Source of the DNA: Prosthecodimorpha hirschii
Lineage (GTDB): Bacteria; Pseudomonadota; Alphaproteobacteria; Rhizobiales; Ancalomicrobiaceae
Direction of reading: 5' to 3'
Assembly (NCBI RefSeq): GCF_001305515.1
Contig: NZ_LJYW01000001.1
Coordinates: 4,696,049 to 4,760,048 of the forward strand
Length of the DNA: 64,000 nt
The notes beneath the pieces are model-generated. The model had not been told where the DNA came from, searched no databases, and saw only the letters and a list, made by a program, of their open reading frames with translations. This document shows, piece by piece, positions 18,348 through 26,738 of the stretch. The position numbers and the translations under genes were made by a program. Position 1 is the first letter of the stretch. Every line of letters begins with the position of its first letter.

Positions 18348-18887
18348 ATGCTGAGCCTGTTCAATCGTCTGATGTCCAAGATCGACGGCGCGACCGAGAT
18401 CGTGGTCCGCCGCTCCGCGCAACTGCACGGCCGGCGCAGCGCGCTCGCCCATATCGGCAAGGTGATCGTCGGCGGCGCGGTCCTGCCGATGCTGCCGTTC
18501 GATCGCAGCGAGGGCCTGCGTGCCCATGCGGCGGATGCCGAACCGACCGATCAGGCCTGCGAATACTGGCGCTACTGCGCGCTGGACGGGTTCCTGTGCA
18601 CCTGCTGCGGCGGCAGCATCTCGTCCTGTCCGCCGGGCGCCTCGGTCTCCAAGGTGACCTGGGTCGGCACCTGCCAGAACCCGAAGGACAACAAGTCCTA
18701 CCTGATCAGCTACAACGACTGCTGCGGCAAGACCTCGTGCGGCCGCTGCCTGTGCAACTTCAACCTGCGCGAACGGCCCGGCTACCGGATGGGCGTTCAC
18801 AACGACATCAATTGGTGCATGGCCGAGAAGCACGGCATGTATCATTGCACCGTCGCCGCCGTGGTGGGCATTTCGGATGCGGGCTGA
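18348..18887 (+). CDS. aauA: TTQ amine dehydrogenase small (catalytic) subunit, aromatic-amine type
   Basis: The 179-residue precursor has a long leader with R-R-S-A-L ahead of a hydrophobic stretch (residues 29-50), as in MauA. By alignment from memory with Paracoccus MauA, W105 and W156 are the tryptophans that cross-link to TTQ and D80 and D124 correspond to the catalytic and maturation aspartates D32 and D76. The mature part has 14 cysteines against 12 in methylamine dehydrogenase; the extra two (C87 in C-T-C-C-G-G and C131 in K-T-S-C-G-R-C) are as I recall from Alcaligenes aromatic amine dehydrogenase. It oxidises a primary amine to aldehyde and ammonia in the periplasm. Confidence 0.9.
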   Translation: MLSLFNRLMSKIDGATEIVVRRSAQLHGRRSALAHIGKVIVGGAVLPMLPFDRSEGLRAHAADAEPTDQACEYWRYCALDGFLCTCCGGSISSCPPGASVSKVTWVGTCQNPKDNKSYLISYNDCCGKTSCGRCLCNFNLRERPGYRMGVHNDINWCMAEKHGMYHCTVAAVVGISDAG

Positions 18888-19392
18888 GACGGTCCCGGTC
18901 TCCCGGGGGGCCGCCTCTTGCGTCCAACTCGGGGGGCGACGGGCCGTGGCGATCGCGCTGGCCGCGGGCCTCGCCGGCCTTGCCGGCCTATCGGGCGGCG
19001 CCGGAGCGGCCCGGGCGGCCGACGGCAAGGCGGTCTATGCCGCGGTCTGTCAGGCCTGCCACCAGGACGCCGGCAAGGGTGCGGCCGGGGTCGCGCCGCC
19101 GCTGAAATCCGCCGTCGTCAAGGCCACCACGGCCAAGACCCGGGACTATGTGCCGCTCGTGGTGCTGAACGGCCTGTCCGGTCCGATCGAAAGCGAGGGG
19201 CTTTCCTTCCAGACCGTGATGCCGCCGCAGGGACACCTCTCCGACGAGGAGATCGCCGCCGTGACCCACTACGTCACCCAAACCTTGAACGGCGCCAAGG
19301 GCGCAAAGGTCGACGCCAAGGCGGTCGCGGCCTTGCGCGCCGGCAAGGCGCCCAGCGCCGCCGACCTGCGCGCCATGCGGAGCCGGCCGTGA
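18877..19392 (+). CDS. Mono-heme cytochrome c, likely electron acceptor of the dehydrogenase
   Basis: The 171-residue precursor has a signal peptide (hydrophobic to about residue 48) and one heme site C-Q-A-C-H (about 58-62), with a distal M in V-M-P-P-Q-G-H. The small class I cytochrome fold fits the acceptor role played by amicyanin, azurin or cytochrome c in other TTQ systems. The ATG at 18877 overlaps the aauA stop by 11 bases, so it is tightly coupled. It is followed by a second cytochrome with overlapping stop and start. Confidence 0.85.
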   Translation: MRAETVPVSRGAASCVQLGGRRAVAIALAAGLAGLAGLSGGAGAARAADGKAVYAAVCQACHQDAGKGAAGVAPPLKSAVVKATTAKTRDYVPLVVLNGLSGPIESEGLSFQTVMPPQGHLSDEEIAAVTHYVTQTLNGAKGAKVDAKAVAALRAGKAPSAADLRAMRSRP

Positions 19393-19898
19393 CGCCCCGT
19401 CTGCCCATCTGGCGCGCTGCCGTCCGGCGTGCATCTGTCTGGCGCCGGGCCGCCTTGGCGCTGATGCTGGCCGTCGCCGGTGGTCTGGCGGCACGCGCCA
19501 TCGACCCCGCGCAGGCCGGTCAGGACACGCCGGCGACGCTGTTCATGCTGCATTGCTCGGGCTGCCATCTGTCGGACGGATCGGGCTCGGTGATCGGGCG
19601 CATCCCGCCCTTTCCGAACATCGTCGGCAAGCACCTGCATCACCGCGACGGCCGGCTCTATCTCGCCAACGTGCCCGGCGTGATCAATTCCGGCCTACCG
19701 GACGAGGATACCGCGCGCCTCCTCAACTGGGTGCTCGACACCTGGGGGGCGAAGGACCGGCCGAAGGATGCGGCGCCCTTCACCACTGAGGAGATCGGCC
19801 GCCTGCGCGGCAAGACCGTCGACGACATCTTCGTACTGCGCAATCGGATCTCCGTCGACCTCAGACGCCGCGGCATTGATGTCGGGCGCTATCCGTAA
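19389..19898 (+). CDS. Second cytochrome c of the TTQ dehydrogenase operon
   Basis: The 169-residue product starts at GTG 19389, overlapping the upstream TGA in GTGA. After a basic, hydrophobic N-terminal leader it has one heme site C-S-G-C-H-L-S-D-G-S-G. The segment F-P-N-I-V-G-K-H-L-H-H-R is rich in His and may provide the sixth ligand. Two successive cytochromes suggest an electron relay towards the respiratory chain. It is the last gene of the operon; its TAA abuts a strong stem-loop. Confidence 0.82.
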   Translation: MTPRLPIWRAAVRRASVWRRAALALMLAVAGGLAARAIDPAQAGQDTPATLFMLHCSGCHLSDGSGSVIGRIPPFPNIVGKHLHHRDGRLYLANVPGVINSGLPDEDTARLLNWVLDTWGAKDRPKDAAPFTTEEIGRLRGKTVDDIFVLRNRISVDLRRRGIDVGRYP

Positions 19899-19976
19899 TA
19901 CCGACGGTCATGGAATGATCGTCGGTATGCGATACGCGAATTTCTCATGTCCCTGACGCCTATGAGACATTCGCGT
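19898..19976 (+). terminator. Two consecutive long stem-loops after the TTQ operon
   Basis: Stem 1: ATACCGACGGTCAT (19898-19911) and ATGATCGTCGGTAT (19915-19928), 14 pairs with one G-U and a GGA loop. Stem 2: ACGCGAATTTCTCAT (19934-19948) and ATGAGACATTCGCGT (19962-19976), 15 positions with one mismatch. Neither has a following U tract, so termination may be Rho-dependent, or the stems protect the mRNA 3' end. Confidence 0.55.
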
Positions 19977-20080
19977 TGCTTCAACGGCCCGATGCGTCAG
20001 CATCCTGGGCCGGTGGTATCAGGCCCGCGATTTCCCGGGGTGGACGGCCGCACCGGTCGGGGCCCGCTGACGCACGCAAA

Positions 20081-20104
20081 GGGCCGGGCTTGGAGGCCCG
20101 GCCC
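20081..20104 (-). terminator. Terminator of the 20152 gene
   Basis: This is a perfect 9-bp stem GGGCCGGGC / GCCCGGCCC with a 6-base loop. On the minus strand it is followed by TTTGCG. It lies 48 bases beyond the stop of the hypothetical gene. Confidence 0.6.
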
Positions 20105-20151
20105 GTCGGCGATCGGCAGGCATCATGCGGGCGGCGGGATCGACGTCGGGA

Positions 20152-21264
20152 TCAGACCATGATCACGGACCCGAAACGGTCGATCCCGTTGGCGAGGGCC
20201 TGCAGCGGGGTCATCTCCGGCCTGCGATTGTCGAGACCGAAGCGCTCGTGCGGGTCGACCTTGACCGGCTCTTCCGGCTGGACGCCGTGCGGCACATGCA
20301 TGTGCTTCTCGAAGGCATGCTTGAGCATCTGCAGCTTCTCGCTGCCGGTCGCCTTGTCGAAGCCGACCAGTTCGGCCCGGGCCTCCTCGTCGCTGATGAA
20401 CATCGGCGCGCGCATGTCGTTCGGCGTGCGCGGGGTGTCCACCTTGGGGTGCGTCTCCGCATACTGCCGGCTCCAGTCCGAGAAGCTCTGCGTCGAGAAG
20501 AAGCGATTGTAGGCGAGATCGCAGTATTTGCTCAGGAACCCATCGAAGTCCTTGTCGTTCTTGTAGTCCTGGATGATCTTGTTCTGGGCAATGATGTAGT
20601 CATTGCCGCCGGCCTTCGTGAATGGATCGAGCGCCTTGTTGTTGATGCCGTTCTTCCACGAGTCTTCGTTGAGATCGTCGAGCATGGCGAGCATCATGCC
20701 GGCGCCGAGTTCCGGGGCGGGAACGCCGGCCCAGGCCTTGCGGTTCTCGGCCCGGCCGCCGACCTTGTGGCCGACCTGCACCAACTCGTCGAGCAGCCGC
20801 GTATTGTTCTGAAACAAATTGGTCAGGTCGCGGTCGTCGCGCAGGTCCTCGGTGAATTTCGAGACCGGGGCCATGTTCTCTTCGAAGGTGTCGAGCTTGT
20901 TCTTGATGTCCAGCACCTGCTGGTTCGTCATGCTCTTCCAGGCCTTCGCCTCCTTGTCGTAGAAAGGCTCGAGCAGCTTGGCGGCCCGTTCCTGCATCTG
21001 CGGGCTCTTGTCGCGCACATAGTCCTGGACGCTTCTGGCGACCATCTGCGTGCCGGCGACCTCGCGCTGCGGATTGGCCTTCTGGAACAGCGACCGGAAC
21101 CCGCCCTTGTGGCCGTACACGACCACGCCGCCCTCGCCGTCGGCCTTGGCGCGGACATTGCCGGTCGGCTTGGCGTCGGCGAGCGTCGAGGCGATTTCGT
21201 TCAGGCTCGGGGCCTGCTTGCCGATCGTGGTCCGCGCGATCCGGTCGGGATTGAGATTGACCAT
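20152..21264 (-). CDS. Hypothetical protein, 370 residues, unrecognised
   Basis: I do not recognise this protein. The start at 21264 has GAGAGG nine bases upstream. It has no signal peptide or membrane segment. It is unusually rich in Asp, Lys and Asn for this genome (for example K-A-G-G-N-D-Y-I-I-A-Q-N-K-I-I-Q-D-Y-K-N), mostly helical in appearance, with a short Gly-rich strand segment near residues 50-62. Composition differs from its neighbours and suggests acquisition. It is monocistronic with its own terminator. An exported effector or a structural protein could look like this, but nothing in the window proves either. Confidence 0.75.
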   Translation of the reverse strand: MVNLNPDRIARTTIGKQAPSLNEIASTLADAKPTGNVRAKADGEGGVVVYGHKGGFRSLFQKANPQREVAGTQMVARSVQDYVRDKSPQMQERAAKLLEPFYDKEAKAWKSMTNQQVLDIKNKLDTFEENMAPVSKFTEDLRDDRDLTNLFQNNTRLLDELVQVGHKVGGRAENRKAWAGVPAPELGAGMMLAMLDDLNEDSWKNGINNKALDPFTKAGGNDYIIAQNKIIQDYKNDKDFDGFLSKYCDLAYNRFFSTQSFSDWSRQYAETHPKVDTPRTPNDMRAPMFISDEEARAELVGFDKATGSEKLQMLKHAFEKHMHVPHGVQPEEPVKVDPHERFGLDNRRPEMTPLQALANGIDRFGSVIMV

Positions 21265-21678
21265 GACGTTTACCCTCTCGTCCTTGCGCGACCTTCCATC
21301 AGACACCGCTTGGTGGGTGAGAAGCCGCGTAGCCATCCGTCTCGATGCCGCGACCTGGCGCATCCGCCGTCGCGATCGAATTCATGTTCAGTCGCCGACG
21401 ATGGTCTTTCGATCGATCGGCGGCGTCTTGATGATCCGATGACTAGCATCGACGTCATGATCGGCTTGTCGCGAATGTGACAAGTCTCCGTCAGGCCCCT
21501 GGGGCCGATCGACTTTCCCAGCCTCTGCATCGGCAGCGCGCGCCCTGGGACGATCGTCGACGCGCGGGGCATGACGGCCGTCGATCAAACGACGGCGCCC
21601 CCGACCGGTTTCGATCCGGGGCGCAGGGCGGGGCGGGGTGGGGTCGGGCGGCTTCCCGCCGCCTGTGTCGAGGGCCGT
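21265..21678. other. Intergenic region with a 20-bp inverted repeat
   Basis: This is 414 bp between two minus-strand genes. It presumably holds the promoter of the hypothetical gene. The one clear element is CTTGTC (21465-21470) facing GACAAG (21479-21484) across 8 bases, the size of a regulator site. I see no gene or RNA here. Confidence 0.45.
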
Positions 21679-23409
21679 TCAGAGCAGTCCGCGCCGCGCG
21701 CGTTCGGCATCGTCCCAGGCGGTCAGGGCCTGGAAATCCGGCACGAAGCCGAGGCCCTTCTTCGCATCCGACGACACGGCGGTCTGTGTCGTGACCACGT
21801 CGACCACCGCCGGCGCATTGGCGATGGCGCGCTTCAGCGCCGGGATCAGGTCGGCCGGATCCTCGACCCGCTCGCCATGGGCGCCGAGCGCGCGCGCCAT
21901 GCCGGCATAGTCGGAATGGCGCAGGGTCGTGCCGACGACGCGGCCGCCATAGTTGGTCGCCTGGTCGAAGCGCTCGATGTTCCAGGCGGCGTTGTTGGAG
22001 ACGACGACCACGATCTTCGCGCCGTGCCGGACGGCGGTGTCGATCTCCATGGCGTTGATGCCGTAGGCGCCGTCGCCGGTGACCGCGATGACTTGTCTTT
22101 CCGGCAGTGCCAGGGCGGCTGCGATGGCGTAGGGCACCGAGATGCCGAGGCAACCGAAGGCGCCGGCATCCATGTAGGTCTTCGCCTGCAGGCCGACGCG
22201 CGCGAAGCTGAGGAGATCGCCGCCGTCCGCGATGGCGATGAAATCCGGGTCGGCGACCGCTGCCAGCGCCTCGAAGATTGCGGCCGGATGCACCTTGCCG
22301 TCGCTGCCGCGGCTTTCCGCCGGCCCGCGCGGCCGGCTGCGCTCCTCGTGCTTGCGGCGCAATCCGCCGGTCCAGTCGCGGTCGACCGCCGGAGCGCGGT
22401 TGCCGGCGGCGGCCACGATGGCGTCCAGCGCCAGCGCCGGGGTGGCGAGCAGTTCCGGATCGCCGCGGCGATTGTCGAGGAGTTCGCCGGCATTGTCGGC
22501 GAGGCGCAGGAAGCGGGCATGCGGGAAGACCGCCGGCGAGCCGTAGCCGAGCTGGTAGTCGAGCTTGCGGCCGATCACCAGCACCAGGTCGGCCTCCGAC
22601 ATGGCGTTGGCGCGCACGGCGCCGACCACGGAAGGATGGTCTGCGCGCACCAGGCCGCGGCTTTCCTGGGTGTCGAGATAGAGCGCGCCGGAGGCATCGA
22701 GGAAGCGTTCCAGCGCCGGCCCGGCGTCGCGCGCGCCGCGGCCGGTGACGACCAGCGGCCGGCGCGCCGACCAGATCGCCTGCATGGCGGCTTCGATCGT
22801 ACCGGCCTCGGGCGGGATGATGCGCGGAGGCTTCGGCCGCATCCAGTCGTCGAGGACGAGGTTCGGGGCGACCCGGGTCCTCAAGACGTCGGTCGGGATC
22901 TCGATATAGACCGGTCCCGGCTCGCCCATGTCGCCGAAGGCGCGGGCGACGGCCTCGTCCAACTCGCGGATCACCTGGTCGGCGACGCGCGCGGTGCGCG
23001 AGGTCCGCGTCACGGGCTTCAGGATATCGACATGGGGGATGTCCTGCAGCGGGCCCATATTGGCCTGCGGACGCGAGGTGCAGCCGCCGATCAGCAGAAC
23101 CGGCATGCGCGCCAGCGAGGCGTTGGCGATGGCGGTGACGCAATTGGTCACGCCCGGGCCGGCCGTCACCATGGCGACGCCGAGCGTGCCGGTCAGTTCG
23201 GCATGGGCATGCGCCATGTGGACCGCCGCGCCCTCGTCGCGCACGTCGATGATGCGGATGCCTTCGCGGGCGACGAAGTCCCAGATCGGCTGGATATGGC
23301 CGCCCTGCAGGCCGAACAGGCGGTCGACGCCGCGCGCCTTCAGGAACTTGGCGATCCAGGCCGCGCAGCTTTCGGGATCGGAATTGAGGTCGATGACGGT
23401 TTCGGCCAT
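21679..23409 (-). CDS. Thiamine-diphosphate-dependent enzyme (acetolactate synthase/2-hydroxyacyl-CoA lyase-like)
   Basis: The 576-residue protein has the three-domain layout of the pyruvate oxidase/decarboxylase family: an N-terminal PYR domain with the catalytic Glu in [11 protein letters not shown], a central domain, and a C-terminal PP domain with [11 protein letters not shown]-(about 25)-S-N-N, the ThDP/Mg motif. It is encoded 43 bases after an acyl-CoA ligase on the same strand, so its substrate may be a CoA thioester, as in oxalyl-CoA decarboxylase or 2-hydroxyacyl-CoA lyase. Acetolactate synthase is less likely, as no regulatory subunit is present. Confidence 0.82.
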   Translation of the reverse strand: MAETVIDLNSDPESCAAWIAKFLKARGVDRLFGLQGGHIQPIWDFVAREGIRIIDVRDEGAAVHMAHAHAELTGTLGVAMVTAGPGVTNCVTAIANASLARMPVLLIGGCTSRPQANMGPLQDIPHVDILKPVTRTSRTARVADQVIRELDEAVARAFGDMGEPGPVYIEIPTDVLRTRVAPNLVLDDWMRPKPPRIIPPEAGTIEAAMQAIWSARRPLVVTGRGARDAGPALERFLDASGALYLDTQESRGLVRADHPSVVGAVRANAMSEADLVLVIGRKLDYQLGYGSPAVFPHARFLRLADNAGELLDNRRGDPELLATPALALDAIVAAAGNRAPAVDRDWTGGLRRKHEERSRPRGPAESRGSDGKVHPAAIFEALAAVADPDFIAIADGGDLLSFARVGLQAKTYMDAGAFGCLGISVPYAIAAALALPERQVIAVTGDGAYGINAMEIDTAVRHGAKIVVVVSNNAAWNIERFDQATNYGGRVVGTTLRHSDYAGMARALGAHGERVEDPADLIPALKRAIANAPAVVDVVTTQTAVSSDAKKGLGFVPDFQALTAWDDAERARRGLL

Positions 23410-23452
23410 GGGCGTGTCCTCGGATCGTTCTTGTGATGGGGAGAGGGGCCGC

Positions 23453-25060
23453 TCACGACGGCTCGGAATAGCGGCTGCGCAGCATGCGGTGCAGGATCTT
23501 GCCGGTGGCGGTGCGCGGCATCTCGGCCTCGGCGATCACGCTGACCGATTTCGGCCGCTTGTAGCCGGCGATCCGGTCGCGGCACCAGGCGACGATCTCG
23601 TCGGCGTCCGCCGGCGCGCCGTCATGGGGCACCACCACGGCATGGACGCGCTCGCCCCAGACCGGGTCCGGCAGGCCGATCACGGCCACGTCCTTGACGG
23701 CCGGATGCTGGCCGAGCAGCGTTTCGACCTCGGACGGATAGACGTTCTCGCCGCCCGAGATGATCATGTTGGACTTGCGGTCGACCAGCCAGATGTAGCC
23801 GTCGGCATCGCGCCGGGCCATGTCGCCGACGCTGCAGTATTCGCCGCGGATCGCCTCGCGGGTCTTCTCCGGCAGGTTCCAATAGCCGTCGAAGGTGTAG
23901 GGATTGGACGAGAACAGCTCGCCCGGCTCGCCGTCCGGCACCTCGTTGCCGTCGGCATCCAGGATGCGGATCGGCTTGGAACCGACGCATTCGCGGCCGA
24001 CCGAGCCGAGCTTGTCGAACTGCTCGTGCGGGTGGAGCATGGTCACCCAGCCGGCCTCGGTGGAGCCGTAGAGCTCGAACAGGCCGGATTTCGGGAACAG
24101 CTCCATGATCGCCCGTTTGGTGTCCGGCCGTGCCGGCGCCGAGGAGATCATCAGCTTGGAGACCCGCTCCTGCGCGTATTGCGCCCTGACCGCGTCGGGC
24201 AAGCCGAGCATCATGATGTAGTGGGTGGGCACCAGGGAGGTGAAGGTCGCGCCCGACTGCGACAGCGTCCTCAGCATGTGCTCGGGATCGAAGCTGCGCC
24301 GCGAATAGACCGTGACCGGCGCGCCGCAATAGGCGAAGGCGCCGAAGAAATAGAGCGAATTGGCGTGGCACATCGGCATGACCAGGAGGGCATGGTCGAA
24401 GCGGTTCGCGCCGAGATGGATGTCGGTGACCAGCGACAGGAGCGCGCCGCCGCGATGGCTGCGGATCGCGCCCTTCGGCTTGCCGGTCGTGCCCGAGGTG
24501 TACATGAACATCCAGGGATCGTCGGGCGAGACCGCGATGCCCGGCTCGGCACCGGAGGCCGCCGCCAGCAGGTCCTCGTAGCCGCGCCAGCCGGCCGGCA
24601 CGCGCCCGGTGCCGAACTGCACGATCCGGCCGTCCGCAATGCCGAGATCGGCGCGGATGGTTTCGATCACGCCGGCCAGGTCGTCCTGCACGATCACCGC
24701 CGCGGCGCCGCAGTCGCGGATGATGTAGAGCGCCTCGGGGGCGGTCAGGCGGAAATTGACCGGCACGCCGATCAGGCCCGCCTTGGCGGTGGCGGCGTAG
24801 ATCTCGACCCATTCGAGCGCGTTGTAGGCCAGCACCGCGACCCGGTCGCCCGGCTTCAGACCGAGGCCGAGCAGGGCATTGCCCAGCCGACAGGCCCGAT
24901 CGTTCCAGAGCCGGAAGCTCATCGCGCGGTCGAGATCGGCGGCGCCGGTCTCCTCCGGCCTGAGCCGTGCCTGTGCGGACAGAATCTGCCCGATGGTCAG
25001 CAATGTCTCCAAGCGCACCTCCCGCGCATCCGGCTCTTCGGGCCGGCTTTCGGGTGGCAT
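23453..25060 (-). CDS. AMP-forming acyl-CoA synthetase/ligase
   Basis: The product of about 535 residues is a member of the ANL superfamily. It has the P-loop [11 protein letters not shown], the A5 motif L-Y-G-S-T-E-A-G, the hinge [12 protein letters not shown] and the C-terminal catalytic lysine in R-T-A-T-G-K-I-L. It activates a carboxylic acid to the adenylate and then the CoA ester. ATG 25060 is used; a TTG nine codons upstream is the alternative. It precedes the ThDP enzyme, and the pair likely acts in sequence on one acid. Confidence 0.87.
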   Translation of the reverse strand: MPPESRPEEPDAREVRLETLLTIGQILSAQARLRPEETGAADLDRAMSFRLWNDRACRLGNALLGLGLKPGDRVAVLAYNALEWVEIYAATAKAGLIGVPVNFRLTAPEALYIIRDCGAAAVIVQDDLAGVIETIRADLGIADGRIVQFGTGRVPAGWRGYEDLLAAASGAEPGIAVSPDDPWMFMYTSGTTGKPKGAIRSHRGGALLSLVTDIHLGANRFDHALLVMPMCHANSLYFFGAFAYCGAPVTVYSRRSFDPEHMLRTLSQSGATFTSLVPTHYIMMLGLPDAVRAQYAQERVSKLMISSAPARPDTKRAIMELFPKSGLFELYGSTEAGWVTMLHPHEQFDKLGSVGRECVGSKPIRILDADGNEVPDGEPGELFSSNPYTFDGYWNLPEKTREAIRGEYCSVGDMARRDADGYIWLVDRKSNMIISGGENVYPSEVETLLGQHPAVKDVAVIGLPDPVWGERVHAVVVPHDGAPADADEIVAWCRDRIAGYKRPKSVSVIAEAEMPRTATGKILHRMLRSRYSEPS

Positions 25061-25229
25061 CAAGCCACGGATGCCGGGCTGGGACAACGCATCGCGACCG
25101 ACAGACAGGCCGTCGCCGGGACCGCTTGCCCCGACGCGCCGGATCGTCTTTTATGCGTGATTGGCTGGTCTGTCCGACAAACCGACGATTGGGGTCCCGA
25201 GCGACCCCCGATGCCTGCGCCGCGGCTGC

Positions 25230-26006
25230 CTACTCAGCGGCGAGGGACTGCGGCACGCGGGTGGCTGCCTCCGCCCGCACCGCCTCGCCGAAGGCCTGGA
25301 ACAGGCGCGAGGAGGCGTTGTCGGAGCCGACCCAGTATTCCGGATGCCATTGCACGCCGACCGCGAAGCCGGACGCGTCGGCGACCCGGACCGCCTCGAT
25401 GGTGCCGTCCGGCGCGGTCGCCTCGATGGCGAGGCGCGGCGACAGTTCGGCGATGCCCTGGCGGTGCAGCGAGTTCACGGCGATCGCGTCGGAGTCCATG
25501 ATCCGCCCGATGCAGCTGCCCGGCACGATCTCGATCCGGTGGCGGATCGCGTAGCGCTCGTCCTGGTGGTCGGAGATCGGCGCACGATGGTCCATGCGGC
25601 CGTCGAATTCCTGGATCTCGGTGTGCAGCGAGCCGCCGAGCGCGACGTTGAGCTCCTGGTAGCCGCGGCAGATGGCGAGCAGCGGCTTGCCGCGCGCGAT
25701 CGCCTTGCGGATCAGCGGCAGCGTGGTGGCGTCGCGCGCCTCGTCATAGGGCTCGTATTTCACGTCCGGCTCGACGCCGTAGAGGCTCGGATGGACGTTG
25801 GAGCGCGAGCCGGTCAGAAGCACGCCGTCGACCCGGTCGAGGATCGTCTCCAGATCGAGCGCGCCGCCGAGCGAGGGCAGCATCAGCGGAATGGCACCGG
25901 AGCCGTAGAGGACCGCCTCCAGATACTGCGCCGGGGTGGCGTGCCAGCGGACATGGTCGAAGACGCGATTGTCGGAGGAGACGAGAACGATCGGCGTGGC
26001 TGACAT
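25230..26006 (-). CDS. Class I glutamine amidotransferase, gamma-Glu-GABA hydrolase (PuuD)-like
   Basis: The 258-residue protein has the nucleophile elbow A-I-C-R-G-Y-Q-E-L-N and the His-Glu pair Q-W-H-P-E-Y of peptidase C26 enzymes. PuuD-type members hydrolyse gamma-glutamyl-GABA in putrescine breakdown; others act on related gamma-glutamyl compounds. No other puu gene is nearby. The start at 26006 is preferred to 26153 because the upstream frame crosses a 17-bp tandem duplication and has no family similarity. Confidence 0.8.
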   Translation of the reverse strand: MSATPIVLVSSDNRVFDHVRWHATPAQYLEAVLYGSGAIPLMLPSLGGALDLETILDRVDGVLLTGSRSNVHPSLYGVEPDVKYEPYDEARDATTLPLIRKAIARGKPLLAICRGYQELNVALGGSLHTEIQEFDGRMDHRAPISDHQDERYAIRHRIEIVPGSCIGRIMDSDAIAVNSLHRQGIAELSPRLAIEATAPDGTIEAVRVADASGFAVGVQWHPEYWVGSDNASSRLFQAFGEAVRAEAATRVPQSLAAE

Positions 26007-26023
26007 GGAGAGGCGGCTCGGGG

Positions 26024-26057
26024 TGCAGGGCGGGACGGGGTGCAGGGCGGGACGGGG
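26024..26057. repeat. Perfect 17-bp tandem duplication
   Basis: TGCAGGGCGGGACGGGG occurs twice without interruption (26024-26040 and 26041-26057), just upstream of the PuuD-like gene. It lies in its 5' leader and may be a simple slippage product. Confidence 0.85.
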
Positions 26058-26215
26058 AGGCTTTCGGCGGATCGCGGTCCGGACGGGACCGTCGCGTGAA
26101 CGTGCGAACAGGGTGGCACGAATTCGCGTCCGATTCGAGGCACCGTATTGCATGACGGCCCTCGACCGCGCCGGTCCCGGCCTGTATTCGGAGCCTCCCT
26201 GGTCCGGGCCCCGCC

Positions 26216-26734
26216 ATGCTCCGTCTCGCCTGCCTCATCGACCGCATGAACGACCGCCTCGGCGCCGGGCTTGCCTGGGCGACGCTGGCCATCGTGCTGA
26301 TCCAGTTCGCGGTGGTGATCCTGCGCTATGCCTTCGGGCTCGGCTCGATCTGGATGCAGGAGGCGCTGACCTACCTGTTCGCCTCGCTGTTCATGCTCGG
26401 CAGCGCCGATGCGCTGCGCCGCGGCGCCCATGTCCGCGTCGACATCTGGTACCGCGACGCGCCGGCGCGGGCGAAGGTCTGGGTCGACCTCATCGGCGTT
26501 CTCGTCCTGCTCTGGCCGACCATGCTGGTGCTCGGCTGGCAGGCCTGGCCCTATGTGGCGAAGTCGGTCGCGATCCTGGAGGGCTCGGCGGAGACGGCCG
26601 GCATTCCGGCGGTCTGGCTCCTGAAATGCGAGATCCTGGCCTTCGTGCTGCTGCTCGCCCTGCAGGGTCTCGCCTTCGTGATCCGCGGCGTCGACGTGCT
26701 GTCGCGCACCGAACCGGCCGGCGAGGGGACCTGA
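26216..26734 (+). CDS. TRAP transporter small permease (DctQ)
   Basis: The 172-residue membrane protein has four hydrophobic segments and the DctQ-typical R-R-G-A-H-V-R-V-D-I after the second. With the large permease four bases downstream it forms the membrane part of a sodium-driven TRAP transporter for an organic acid. A DctP binding protein is missing from both sides. Confidence 0.88.
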   Translation: MLRLACLIDRMNDRLGAGLAWATLAIVLIQFAVVILRYAFGLGSIWMQEALTYLFASLFMLGSADALRRGAHVRVDIWYRDAPARAKVWVDLIGVLVLLWPTMLVLGWQAWPYVAKSVAILEGSAETAGIPAVWLLKCEILAFVLLLALQGLAFVIRGVDVLSRTEPAGEGT

Positions 26735-26738
26735 GCGG

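Noticed and set aside
21465-21484. FNR or heat-shock promoter reading of the CTTGTC/GACAAG palindrome
   Set aside because: The half sites do not match either consensus well and no suitable -10 follows; kept only as an unassigned inverted repeat.
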